From NCBI GenBank assembly GCA_965199095.1, contig CBDAQM010000007.1, forward strand, positions 124,001 through 188,000: a stretch of DNA of 64,000 bases, given 5' to 3'. The notes under the pieces are model-generated. The model made no database searches and was not told the DNA's origin. It saw only the letters and a list, made by a program, of their open reading frames with translations. Below, piece by piece: positions 24,184 to 32,622 of the stretch. Source of the DNA: LMUY01 sp965199095 (GTDB lineage Bacteria > Pseudomonadota > Alphaproteobacteria > Acetobacterales > Acetobacteraceae). Position 1 is the first letter of the stretch; every line of letters starts with the position of its first letter. The position numbers and the translations under genes were made by a program.

Positions 24184-27048
24184 CTACTCCGCGGCCATCG
24201 CGTAGGCTTCGAGCGGGGCGCAGGTGCAGATCAGGTTGCGGTCGCCGTAGACGTTGTCCACCCGCTTGACCGGCGGCCAGTACTTTTGCGCGCGCACCCA
24301 GGCCAGCGGGAAGGCTGCCTCCGCACGGGTGTAGGCGTGCTGCCACGTCTCCGCCATCACCTCGCCGGCGGTGTGGGGGGCGTTCTTCAGCACGTTGTCG
24401 GCGCGGTCCATCCGACCATCGGCAATCGCCGCGATCTCGGCGCGGATGGCCAGCATGGCGTCGCAGAACCGGTCGAGTTCCGCCAGCGGCTCGCTCTCCG
24501 TCGGCTCGATCATCAGCGTGCCGGCGACCGGCCAGGACATGGTCGGGGCGTGGAAGCCGTAATCCTGCAGCCGCTTGGCGATATCCTCCACCATCACCCC
24601 GGCCTCGGCCTGAAAGCCACGGCAGTCGATGATGCATTCATGCGCCACCCGGCCGCCCTGCCCGGCATACAGCACCGGGAACGCCTCCCGCAGCCGGGCC
24701 GCGACGTAGTTCGCGTTCAGGATCGCCACCTCGGACGCGCGGGTCAGCCCGGCTGCGCCCATCATGCGGATATAGGCGTAGGAGATCGGCAGGATCAGCG
24801 CCGACCCGAACGGCGCGGCGCTGACCGGCCCATACCCGCCGGCCGGCCCGGCATCCGCGCGCAGCGGATGGTTCGGCAGATGCGGCGCCAGATGGGCCGC
24901 CACGCCGATCGGCCCGACGCCCGGGCCGCCGCCGCCATGCGGAATGCAGAACGTCTTGTGCAGGTTCAGGTGGCACACATCGGCGCCGATCGCAGCCGGG
25001 CTGGTCAGCCCCAGTTGCGCGTTCATGTTGGCGCCGTCCATGTAGACCTGCCCGCCATGCGCGTGGATGGTGGCGCAGATCGCGCGGATTTCACCCTCGA
25101 ACACGCCGTGGGTCGACGGATAGGTGACCATCAGCGCCGCCAGCCGGTCGGCGTGCTGCGTGGCCTTGGCCCGCAAATCCGCCACATCCACGTTGCCGTC
25201 GCGGTCGCAGCCCACCACCACGACCCGCAGCCCGGCCATGGCCGCGCTCGCCGGGTTGGTGCCGTGCGCGGAAGACGGGATAAGGCACACGTCGCGCCCC
25301 CCCTGCCCGCGCGAGGCGTGGTAGGCGCGGATCGCCAGCAGCCCGGCATACTCGCCCTGCGACCCGGCGTTCGGCTGCAACGACACCGCCGCGAACCCCG
25401 TCGCCGCCGCCAGCCAGCCCGACAGCCGCTGGATCAGCGTGTTGTAGCCCGCGGTCTGGTCCGCCGGCGCGAAGGGATGCATGTCGGCGAAGCCCGGCAG
25501 CGTCACGGGCACCATCTCCGCCGTCGCATTCAGCTTCATCGTGCAGGAGCCGAGCGGGATCATGGAGCGGTTGAGCGCCACGTCCTTGTCCTCCAGCCGC
25601 TTGAGGTAGCGCAGCATCTCGTGTTCCGACCGGTGCGCGCCGAACACGGCCTGCGGCAGCACCTGCGCCGTCCGCAGCGACGCCGCCGGGATGGAGGCGG
25701 GGGCGCCCGCGATCTCTGCCCCCAGCAGCCCGGCCAGGGCTTGGAGCTCCGCCGACGTCACCGTCTCGTCCAACGCGATGGCGACGCAAGCAGCCTCCAC
25801 TCGGCGCAGGTTGAACCCGGCCTCGACCGCCCGGGCCATCAGCCCATCGGCATCCGCCACCTCCAGCGCGATGGTGTCGAAGAAGCTGTCGTGCCGCAGC
25901 GTCATGCCCGCCCGGACCGCCGCGTCGGCCAGGGCCCGCGCCTGCAGGTTTACCCGGCGCGCGATCCGCACCAGCCCCTCCGGACCGTGCCACACCGCAT
26001 ACATCCCGGCCATGACCGCCAGCAGCACCTGCGCGGTGCAGATGTTGCTGGTCGCCTTTTCGCGCCGGATGTGCTGCTCGCGCGTCTGCAGCGCCAACCG
26101 CATGGCCGGGTGCCCGGCGGCATCCTGCGACACGCCCACCAGCCGCCCCGGCATCACCCGCTTGAACTTGTCCTGCGTGGCGAAGAAGGCCGCGTGCGGT
26201 CCGCCGAACCCCATCGGCACCCCGAATCGCTGCGAGGAGCCGACCACCACGTCGGCCCCCATCCCGCCGGGGGAGCTCAGCAGCACCAGGCTCAGCAGGT
26301 CGGCGCAGACGATCGCTAGCGCCCCGGCCTCGTGCGCCGCCGCGATCTCCGCATGCAGGTCGCGCACGGCGCCTGACGTGCCGGGGTATTGCAGCACCAC
26401 GGCGAAGGGCTGCGCCGCGCCGATCGCCGCCGTGTCGCCGGGAGCAAACGACGTCAGCGTCCAACCCAGCGGGTGCGCCCGCGTCGCCAGCACCGCCGCC
26501 GTCTGCGGATGCAAATCGGCGCACACCGCCACCGCCGTGGTCTTCGTGCGCGACGAGGCATAGGCCATCGCCACGGCCTCCGCCGCCGCCGTCGCCTCAT
26601 CCAACAGGGAGGCGTTGGCGATCGGCATTCCCGTCAGATCGCAGATCATGGTCTGGAAGTTCAGCAGCGCCTCCAGCCGGCCCTGCGCGAGCTCCGCCTG
26701 GTAGGGCGTGTAGGCGGTGTACCAGCCCGGGTTCTCCAGCACGTTGCGGGCGATCACCGGGGGCACGAAGGTGCCGTGATAGCCCTGCCCGATCAGCGAG
26801 CGCAGCCGGCGGTTCTGCCCGGCCAGGCCGCGGAGTTCCTCGATGACCGCGATCTCCCCGATCGCGTCCGGCAGCCCCTGCATCGGCGGGGTTCTGATGT
26901 CACCGGGCACTGTCTGCGCGGCCAGCGCCTCCAGGCTCTCGGCGCCGACGATCCGGAGCATGCTGGCGATGTCGGCCTCGGCCGGGGCCACGTGGCGGGC
27001 GACGAAGCTGTCCTCCAGCGCGGCCAATTCGATGAGCGCGTCCATCAT
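24184..27048 (-). CDS. gcvP: Glycine dehydrogenase (decarboxylating), P-protein
   Basis: The PLP enzyme of the glycine cleavage system decarboxylates glycine and passes the aminomethyl group to the lipoyl arm of GcvH. The 954-residue protein is the full-length single-chain form, with an N-terminal half (GQGYHGTFVPPVIARNVLENP, cut here to the known block) and a C-terminal half carrying the PLP Lys in NLHKTFCIPHGGGGPG and GSCTMKLNA. Its ATG overlaps the gcvH stop (ATGA, 27045-27048), giving the order gcvT-gcvH-gcvP in one operon on the minus strand. The terminal residues CAPLEAYAMAAE are duplicated downstream. Expression is expected to follow the riboswitch ahead of gcvT. Confidence 0.97.
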   Translation of the reverse strand: MMDALIELAALEDSFVARHVAPAEADIASMLRIVGAESLEALAAQTVPGDIRTPPMQGLPDAIGEIAVIEELRGLAGQNRRLRSLIGQGYHGTFVPPVIARNVLENPGWYTAYTPYQAELAQGRLEALLNFQTMICDLTGMPIANASLLDEATAAAEAVAMAYASSRTKTTAVAVCADLHPQTAAVLATRAHPLGWTLTSFAPGDTAAIGAAQPFAVVLQYPGTSGAVRDLHAEIAAAHEAGALAIVCADLLSLVLLSSPGGMGADVVVGSSQRFGVPMGFGGPHAAFFATQDKFKRVMPGRLVGVSQDAAGHPAMRLALQTREQHIRREKATSNICTAQVLLAVMAGMYAVWHGPEGLVRIARRVNLQARALADAAVRAGMTLRHDSFFDTIALEVADADGLMARAVEAGFNLRRVEAACVAIALDETVTSAELQALAGLLGAEIAGAPASIPAASLRTAQVLPQAVFGAHRSEHEMLRYLKRLEDKDVALNRSMIPLGSCTMKLNATAEMVPVTLPGFADMHPFAPADQTAGYNTLIQRLSGWLAAATGFAAVSLQPNAGSQGEYAGLLAIRAYHASRGQGGRDVCLIPSSAHGTNPASAAMAGLRVVVVGCDRDGNVDVADLRAKATQHADRLAALMVTYPSTHGVFEGEIRAICATIHAHGGQVYMDGANMNAQLGLTSPAAIGADVCHLNLHKTFCIPHGGGGPGVGPIGVAAHLAPHLPNHPLRADAGPAGGYGPVSAAPFGSALILPISYAYIRMMGAAGLTRASEVAILNANYVAARLREAFPVLYAGQGGRVAHECIIDCRGFQAEAGVMVEDIAKRLQDYGFHAPTMSWPVAGTLMIEPTESEPLAELDRFCDAMLAIRAEIAAIADGRMDRADNVLKNAPHTAGEVMAETWQHAYTRAEAAFPLAWVRAQKYWPPVKRVDNVYGDRNLICTCAPLEAYAMAAE

Positions 27049-27416
27049 GCCGTCTCCGCCAGCAATGCGTCGTAGCCCGCCTGGTCCAGCAGCGCGTCGA
27101 ACGCGCCCGGGTCGGCCAGGTGCAGCTTGAAGAACCAGCCTTCGCCGGACGGATCGCGGTTCACCAGCGCCGGGTCGTCGGTCAGGGCGGCGTTCACCTC
27201 CGTCACGCGGCCGGCGAGCGGGGCGTAGACGTCGCTGGCGGCCTTCACCGACTCGACGACGGCGACCGCCTCCGCCACGGCCACCTCGCGGCCCGGATCG
27301 GGCAGTTCGACGAACACCAGGTCACCCAGCGCGTCCTGCGCGTGGGTGGTGATGCCGACGGTGGCGACGGCGCCGTCCAGGCGGACCCATTCGTGGTCCT
27401 TGGTGTAGCGGATCAT
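27045..27416 (-). CDS. gcvH: Glycine cleavage system H protein
   Basis: The 123-residue lipoyl carrier shuttles the aminomethyl intermediate between P and T proteins. It has the H-protein start RYTKDHEWVRLDG and the lipoylated Lys in VVESVKAASDVYAPLAG, plus the C-terminal WFFKLHLADP. ATG 27416 with GGAGCCTG upstream is chosen; the longer frame to 27545 overlaps gcvT. It is 13 bp from gcvT and overlaps gcvP by 4 bases. Confidence 0.96.
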   Translation of the reverse strand: MIRYTKDHEWVRLDGAVATVGITTHAQDALGDLVFVELPDPGREVAVAEAVAVVESVKAASDVYAPLAGRVTEVNAALTDDPALVNRDPSGEGWFFKLHLADPGAFDALLDQAGYDALLAETA

Positions 27417-27429
27417 GCGGCAGGCTCCT

Positions 27430-28563
27430 TCAGCGGGCGTAGCGGTGGGGGACGAATGGCAGGGCGGTGACGCGGGCCGGCAGCGCCCTGCCCCGCACCA
27501 GCAGGTCGAGCATCTGGCCTTCGGCGGAGAGGTCGCGGCGGACATAGCCCATCGCGACCGGGCCGCCCGCGGTCGGGCCGAACCCGCCGGAGGTCACGGT
27601 GCCGGCGCTGGTGCCGTCGGCCGCGGCAATGACGGTGTCCGCGCGGGCGGGCGCCCGGCCATCCGGACGCAGGCCGACACGCAGCCGGGTCGGGCCGTGC
27701 GCCAACTGATCGCAGATCGGCACCGCGCCCGGAAAATCCTTGGCCTCGCGCCGCCGCTTGGCGATGGTCCAGTTCAGGTTCGCCTCGACCGGCGTGGTCA
27801 GCTCGTCAATGTCGTTGCCGTACAGGCACAACCCGGCCTCCAGCCGCAGGCTGTCCCGCGCGCCCAGCCCGGCGGGCCCGACCTCCGGCTCCGCCAGCAG
27901 CCGTTCGGCAAAGGCCTCGGCATCAGCGGCTGGGACGGAGATTTCGAATCCATCCTCCCCGGTGTAGCCGGAGCGGCTGATCCAGACGGGAATGCCGGCG
28001 ACGGTCAGCGCGGCGACCTGCATGAAGCCGAGCGCGGCTGCCTCCGGCGACAACCGCGCCATGGCCGTGACGGCTAGCGGCCCTTGCAGCGCCAGCAACG
28101 CGCGGTCGTCATGCCGCTCCGCCGATATCTGCGGGATGCGGGTCGCGAGATGCTGGGCGTCCGCGGCCTTGCGGCTGGCGTTGACGATCAGCAGCAGCCG
28201 GTCGCCGTGATTGGCGACCATCAGATCGTCCAGGATGCCGCCGGCTTCGTCCAGGAACAGGGTGTAGCGCTGGCGGCCCGGCTTGATGCCCAGCATGTCG
28301 CCGGGCACCAGCGTTTCCAGCGCGGCAGCGGCCGCGGCGCCATGCAAGCTGATCTGGCCCATATGCGAGACGTCGAACAGGGCCGCCCGCTCGCGGCACT
28401 GGGTGTGCTCCGCCATGACGCCGCCCTGGTACTGCACCGGCAGCTCATACCCGGCGAACGGCACCATGCGGCCGCCCAGCCGGCGATGCAGCGCGTCCAA
28501 CGGGGTGGTGCGCAGGATATCGGCGTCCGGGTCTTCAAAGTCACTGGGGATGAGTTCGGACAA
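27430..28563 (-). CDS. gcvT: Glycine cleavage system T protein (aminomethyltransferase)
   Basis: The 377-residue tetrahydrofolate-dependent T-protein releases ammonia and forms 5,10-methylene-THF. Recognised segments are GGRMVPFAGYELPVQY, ALFDVSHMGQISLHG and RSGYTGEDGFEISVPA (folate/catalytic region). The start is TTG 28563, with GGAG ten bases upstream; the first 20 residues are not conserved, so a slightly later start is possible. It is the first gene of gcvTHP and follows the glycine riboswitch by about 55 bases. Confidence 0.95.
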   Translation of the reverse strand: MSELIPSDFEDPDADILRTTPLDALHRRLGGRMVPFAGYELPVQYQGGVMAEHTQCRERAALFDVSHMGQISLHGAAAAAALETLVPGDMLGIKPGRQRYTLFLDEAGGILDDLMVANHGDRLLLIVNASRKAADAQHLATRIPQISAERHDDRALLALQGPLAVTAMARLSPEAAALGFMQVAALTVAGIPVWISRSGYTGEDGFEISVPAADAEAFAERLLAEPEVGPAGLGARDSLRLEAGLCLYGNDIDELTTPVEANLNWTIAKRRREAKDFPGAVPICDQLAHGPTRLRVGLRPDGRAPARADTVIAAADGTSAGTVTSGGFGPTAGGPVAMGYVRRDLSAEGQMLDLLVRGRALPARVTALPFVPHRYAR

Positions 28564-28618
28564 ACCAGTAGTCTCCGCGCAAAAAGGCCGCCCGCCGGCG
28601 ACACTGCCTGCAGGAACG

Positions 28619-28806
28619 ACCCCCCTCTGTCGCGGGACCTGAGAGATTCGGATGCGCCACGCACATCCTTACTCCGTCGGTGCGGCCCTGAGCCTTGGGC
28701 CGGCTTTCCAGAGACCCTGGCGCCGTGCGGTCCTTTGTGCCTGAGCGTTTCCGGGGGCCGGTTGCGCCTTCGGCGGCGGACAAATCCGCTCTCTCCCGCA
28801 CGGGTG
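28619..28806 (-). promoter_or_regulatory. Tandem glycine riboswitch upstream of gcvT
   Basis: On the minus strand, two glycine aptamers follow each other. The first (about 28806-28725) has GGGAGAGAGCGG, GCCGCCGAAGGCGCAA, CGCTCAGGCA and AAAGGACCG. The second (about 28724-28619) has CACCGACGGAG, CTCTCAGGTCCC and GACAGAGGGGGG. These are the hallmark conserved blocks of the gcvT-type glycine riboswitch, in which glycine binding switches on the cleavage operon. The about 55 bases before the TTG start would hold the expression platform; no clear terminator stem was identified there. Confidence 0.92.
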
Positions 28807-28915
28807 GTTCGGGCGTCGGGACAATGGCGGAACCGGGGGACGGATGCAACGGTGTATGCTGCGGTCACCGTTCTGTGTGGAGAAAGCTCCTGGCAGCGGC
28901 AGACCTGCCGGTCGA

Positions 28916-30589
28916 TCAGGCCGCCTTCAGACCGGCCGCGAACTCCTCGACATCGGCCTGCAACTGGTCAGCCTTCTGGGACAGCGATGCCGCAGCGTCC
29001 AACAATTGCGCCGCCGCCACGCCGGTCTCGCTGGCTCCGGCGCTCATCGCACCCACCATCGCTGTGACCTCCTCGGTTCCTGCGGCGACCGCCGAGGCGC
29101 TCGTTGCGATCTTCTCCGTCGCCTGCTCCTGCTGCCCGACGGCCACGGCGATCTCCGCCGCCATCGTCTCCACTTCGGAGATCGACGTGACGACAGCCCC
29201 CACGCCGGAGACAGCTTGCTGGACGGCCGCCTGCATTTCCAGGATCTGCGCGCCGATGCCTTCCGTGGCCCGCGTGGTCTGCCCGACCAGCTTCTTCACC
29301 TCGCCCGCCACGACGGCGAAGCCGCGCCCCGCCTCGCCCGCACGGGCCGCCTCGATCGTGGCGTTCAGCGCCAGCAGGCTGATCTGCTGCGTGACGCGCC
29401 CGATGATGCTGGTGATGGTGCCGATCTGTTCGGCCGCCGTCGAAACGGCCTGGATGACGCTGTTGACCTGCCTGGCCTGGCTGACGGCCTGGGCCGCCCT
29501 CTGGGTCGATTTGGTCACCCGGTCGGCGATCATCGCCACCGACTGCGCCAGTTCTGCCGCCGACGCTGCGACCAAGTGGACGCCATCCGTCGCCTCTCGG
29601 CTCACCACCAGGGCGCGGTTGGCCTGGCCGTCCGTCGCCGCGGCCGTGTCCCGCATCGAGCCCGCCGTCCCCTTCAGCTCGACGGCAGAACTGGCCAGGC
29701 CGGTCGCCATATTGCCCAGCGCACCCCGGATATCGACTGCCAAGGCCTCCTGCGACCGCAGCCGCTCGCGTTCGGCAACCCGGCGGGCCTCGTCCTGCTC
29801 GCGGCGCAACTGCGCGACCTCACGCGACTGGTCGCGGAACACCAGCACGGCATGCGCCATCTGGCCGATTTCGTCGCCGCGGCTGATTTCCGGCACCTCC
29901 GATTCGGTGTCGCCAGCGGCGAGCCGGTTCATCGCGGCCTGTAGCGTGAGGATCGGACGGCTGATGCCGCGGCCGATGAGCAGCACGGCCGTCGTTGCCG
30001 CGCACAAGACTGCGATCGCCAGCACGCCCAAGCTCACGATCCGCCGCATCATCGCATGGTTCACGTCGTCTACGTAGACGCCGGCCTGGATCGCCCAGTG
30101 CCACGGTTCATAGGCGCCGACATAGCTGATCTTCGGCAGTTCCGGGCCGCCCGACGCGCGCGGCACGGCATAGCGGACGTAGCCGCCGCCCGACTCAGCC
30201 GCTGCGATGATGTCGGCGACGAGGTGTTTGCCAGAGCTATCGACGTAGTTCAGGCGGTTGACGCCCTCGTTCTTCGGATTGCCGTGCACCAGGGTCACGC
30301 CGTCGAACTGGTAGACGCCGTAATAGTCGCCGTTATCCCAGCGCATCGACCGCAGCGCGCGTGCGGCGGCCTGCTGCGCCTGCGCCACGGACAGGCCGGC
30401 GGCGCGCGAGTCGGCGTCGATCGCCTCGACCAGACGCAGCACACTTTCGACCATGCTGTGGACTTTGGCCTGCCGCTCCTGGACGAAGGTCTCCCGCATC
30501 AGCACGAGATCTCCGGCGATCAGTGCGCTGAAGGCAAGCAGAAGGACTGCCGCAGCCAGCAACAAGCGATGAGTGATGCGGAACCGCAT
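28916..30589 (-). CDS. Methyl-accepting chemotaxis protein with single Cache sensor
   Basis: The 557-residue chemoreceptor has an N-terminal membrane helix (about 8-28, LLLAAAVLLLAFSALIAGD), a periplasmic sCache domain (about 35-180, with WDNGDYYGVYQFDG and YVGAYEPWHWAIQAGVYVD), a second helix (about 190-212), HAMP (about 213-265) and the signalling helices with the hairpin tip EAARAGEAGRGFAVVAGEV. ATG 30589 places the first helix right at the N-terminus; the frame to 30658 adds an unlike 23 residues. It lacks a CheR-docking pentapeptide. Ligand unknown; Cache domains of this type often sense small organic acids. Confidence 0.93.
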   Translation of the reverse strand: MRFRITHRLLLAAAVLLLAFSALIAGDLVLMRETFVQERQAKVHSMVESVLRLVEAIDADSRAAGLSVAQAQQAAARALRSMRWDNGDYYGVYQFDGVTLVHGNPKNEGVNRLNYVDSSGKHLVADIIAAAESGGGYVRYAVPRASGGPELPKISYVGAYEPWHWAIQAGVYVDDVNHAMMRRIVSLGVLAIAVLCAATTAVLLIGRGISRPILTLQAAMNRLAAGDTESEVPEISRGDEIGQMAHAVLVFRDQSREVAQLRREQDEARRVAERERLRSQEALAVDIRGALGNMATGLASSAVELKGTAGSMRDTAAATDGQANRALVVSREATDGVHLVAASAAELAQSVAMIADRVTKSTQRAAQAVSQARQVNSVIQAVSTAAEQIGTITSIIGRVTQQISLLALNATIEAARAGEAGRGFAVVAGEVKKLVGQTTRATEGIGAQILEMQAAVQQAVSGVGAVVTSISEVETMAAEIAVAVGQQEQATEKIATSASAVAAGTEEVTAMVGAMSAGASETGVAAAQLLDAAASLSQKADQLQADVEEFAAGLKAA

Positions 30590-30917
30590 GCCGCGCAAAA
30601 TCCCTAGCTTTGAGCTAGCTTGTGGCAGCCCGCCGTTAAGGGATCGTGAACTCCGCACGGCCGCGCGCTGCTTTCACAACATCGCCCGGCGACCAGGGCA
30701 TCCACCCGCTGCCGCCGGGATGATCGAGAAATCGAGTAGTTGCGTAGCCCGCATGAGCCCTTGCTCATGCGGGACCCCGCAAATCGGGACCCGTCGCTCA
30801 TGAGCGTCAGGATGAGCGCGTGCACTCGTCATGGCGCCGAAGGTTTGCCGTTAGGCCTTTGTTTTGAGAGGCAGCTTTGTCGGCGTGCCGACGACGCACT
30901 AATTTGCCGACGCTGCC
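30590..30917. other. Intergenic region with repeats of families 2 and 3
   Basis: No gene was found between the chemoreceptor and Lrp genes. The 328 bp hold the leader of the chemoreceptor gene, a family 2 repeat (30748-30773), and most of a family 3 repeat whose end supplies the Lrp stop codon. A further short palindrome CGCTCATGAGCG follows family 2. Confidence 0.6.
30748..30773. repeat. Family 2 palindromic repeat, copy 2
   Basis: CCCGCATGAGC (30748-30758) pairs with GCTCATGCGGG (30763-30773) around a CCTT loop. The flanking CGTAG on the left and AC on the right match copy 1 (15062-15087) when that is read on the minus strand, so the shared unit is about 34 bp with a variable loop. Confidence 0.75.
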
Positions 30918-30920
30918 TTA
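30861..30920 (-). repeat. Family 3 stop-codon repeat, copy A (end of Lrp gene)
   Basis: On the minus strand the element reads TAAGGCAGCGTCGGC, then a central AAATTAGTGCGTCGTC..., then GCCGACAAAGCTGCC and TCAAAAC. TAA is the Lrp stop codon. GGCAGC/GCTGCC and GTCGGC/GCCGAC can form a hairpin. Copies B (39867-39906) and C (63770-63826) have the same relation to their genes. Confidence 0.75.
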
Positions 30921-31397
30921 GATCGGCACCCCCGCCAAATCCCGGCTCGTGCGGATCGTTTGCAGCGTCTGCACCCGGCTGACCGAGTCGGCGCCCGTCA
31001 GGTCCTGCGTGAGCTGGTTCTCATGCGCGGTGTCGCGGGCCACCAGGCGCAGGAGGAAGTCGCCGCCGCCGCGGATCATGTGGCAGGCGCGGACCTCCGG
31101 CCATTGCGCCACCAGCCGCTCGAACGCGGTCAGCACGGCCTCCTTCTGGCTGTCCAACCCGACGATGGCGAAGAACTCGATCGGCCAGCCGAGTTTCGCC
31201 GGGTTCGTGTCGGCGCGGTAGCCGCGGATCACCCCCGCCTCCTCCAACCGGCGCACCCGGCGCAGGCAGGGCGGGGCGGAGATGTCGGCCCGGCGGGCAA
31301 GCTCCACATTCGTCATTCGGCCGTCCTGCTGCAACTCGGCCAGGATGCGGCGGTCGATCCCGTCAAGTTCCGGGATGTCTGCGGGAGAATGTTTCAT
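30918..31397 (-). CDS. Lrp/AsnC family transcriptional regulator
   Basis: The 159-residue protein has an N-terminal helix-turn-helix (about 10-60: DGIDRRILAELQQDGRMTN and DISAPPCLRRVRRLEEAG) and a C-terminal RAM ligand-binding domain (about 75-150), including RACHMIRGGGDFLLR. Family members respond to amino acids and control metabolism genes. ATG 31397 is chosen because the family starts about ten residues before DxxD; the frame continues to 31562 without similarity. It is divergent from trxB, so trxB or its own gene may be a target. Its stop is the first codon of a family 3 repeat. Confidence 0.9.
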   Translation of the reverse strand: MKHSPADIPELDGIDRRILAELQQDGRMTNVELARRADISAPPCLRRVRRLEEAGVIRGYRADTNPAKLGWPIEFFAIVGLDSQKEAVLTAFERLVAQWPEVRACHMIRGGGDFLLRLVARDTAHENQLTQDLTGADSVSRVQTLQTIRTSRDLAGVPI

Positions 31398-31536
31398 CAG
31401 GCTTCTATGCGCTTCCATTATCGCGTGCAGGCGGTTGCACGAAACAATATTCCCCGGAGCGCCCCGGGCAAGACCCTGCTTGCAGAACCCCTGCCCTGCG
31501 CAGATATCGGGTTGCAGCCGTTGGAGCGCCTGCCGC

Positions 31537-32538
31537 ATGTCCCAGACCATCCACTCCCGCATCCTGATCCTGGGTGGCGGCCCGGCGGGCTACACCGCAG
31601 CCATCTATGCCGCCCGCGCCAGCCTGTCCCCGGTGCTGGTGCAGGGCTTGCAGCCGGGCGGCCAGTTGACCATCACGACCGAGGTAGAGAACTACCCGGG
31701 CTTCGCCGAGGCGATCCAGGGCCCCTGGCTGATGGACCAGATGGCCGCCCAGGCCAAGCATGTCGGCACGCGGATGGTGGATGACGTCATCACCCGCCTG
31801 GATTTGGCGGCGCGGCCGTTCCGGGCCGAGGGCGACGGCGGCGACGTCTACACCGCCGACACGCTGGTGCTGGCGACCGGCGCCCAGGCGCGCTGGCTGG
31901 GGTTGCCGTCGGAAAAGGCGTTCGCCGGCGCCGGCGTGTCCGCCTGCGCAACCTGCGACGGGTTCTTCTTCCGCGGCAAGGCCGTGGCGGTGATCGGCGG
32001 CGGCAACACGGCCGTGGAGGAAGCGCTCTACCTCACCCACCACGCCTCGACCGTCACGGTCATCCACCGCCGCGACAGCTTCCGCGCCGAGCGCATTCTG
32101 CAGGACCGCTTGTTCGGCAACCCGAAGGTGCGGGTGGTGTGGAACAGCACCGTGGAGGAAATCCTCGGCGCCGCCGCGCCCAAGGCGGTCGAGGCGGTGC
32201 GGGTGCGCGACCGCGCCGGCGTAGCGCAGGACATCCCGGTGGAGGGCGTGTTCGTCGCCATCGGGCACGACCCGGCCACCAGCCTGGTGCGGGGGCAGTT
32301 GGACCTGGACGACAGCGGCTACGTGCGCATCGCGCCCTGGTCCACCGCCACCAACATCCCCGGCGTGTTCGCCGCCGGCGATGTGGCGGATCCGCGCTAC
32401 CGCCAAGCCGTGACAGCCGCCGGAATGGGCTGCATGGCGGCGCTGGAGGCGGAGAAGTTCCTCGCCGAACACTCGCCGTTGCCGCAGATCCGGGCCCGCG
32501 AGGCGCGGACGGAGCAAATGATTGGCGCCTGGGACTGA
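31537..32538 (+). CDS. trxB: Thioredoxin reductase
   Basis: The 333-residue FAD/NADPH flavoprotein reduces thioredoxin. It has the FAD-binding GGGPAGYTAAIYAARA (about 12-27), the redox pair in SACATCDGFFF, the NADPH motif GGGNTAVEEALYLT and a C-terminal AAGDVADPRYRQA. ATG 31537 gives the usual start ahead of HSRILILGGGPAG. The longer frame to 31282 is antisense to Lrp. It is divergent from the Lrp gene and is followed by a LysR gene on the same strand 84 bp later. Confidence 0.96.
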   Translation: MSQTIHSRILILGGGPAGYTAAIYAARASLSPVLVQGLQPGGQLTITTEVENYPGFAEAIQGPWLMDQMAAQAKHVGTRMVDDVITRLDLAARPFRAEGDGGDVYTADTLVLATGAQARWLGLPSEKAFAGAGVSACATCDGFFFRGKAVAVIGGGNTAVEEALYLTHHASTVTVIHRRDSFRAERILQDRLFGNPKVRVVWNSTVEEILGAAAPKAVEAVRVRDRAGVAQDIPVEGVFVAIGHDPATSLVRGQLDLDDSGYVRIAPWSTATNIPGVFAAGDVADPRYRQAVTAAGMGCMAALEAEKFLAEHSPLPQIRAREARTEQMIGAWD

Positions 32539-32622
32539 AAATAGCCCGGATTTGGAGAAGACTCCCAGGCATACGCTGTTACTCTGCCCGACATGGCTGC
32601 GAATCGGGAAAGAGGACCTTCA

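Larger units (their letters stand above)
23745..24230. repeat. Imperfect tandem duplication covering the 3' ends of two convergent genes
   Basis: The segment from the end of the solute-binding gene (about 23745) through the intergenic spacer into the end of gcvP is present twice. The first copy runs to about 23946 and the second from about 23957 to 24230. ACCGTCG occurs at 23754 and 23977, an offset of 223. The second copy keeps the full family 1 repeat pair, while the first has only degenerate pieces, so the gcvP ends are 285 bp apart. The inner gene ends have become fragments. Confidence 0.75.

Noticed and set aside
24160..26319. 719-codon plus-strand frame opposite gcvP
   Set aside because: gcvP is unmistakable on the minus strand and this frame has no known motif.
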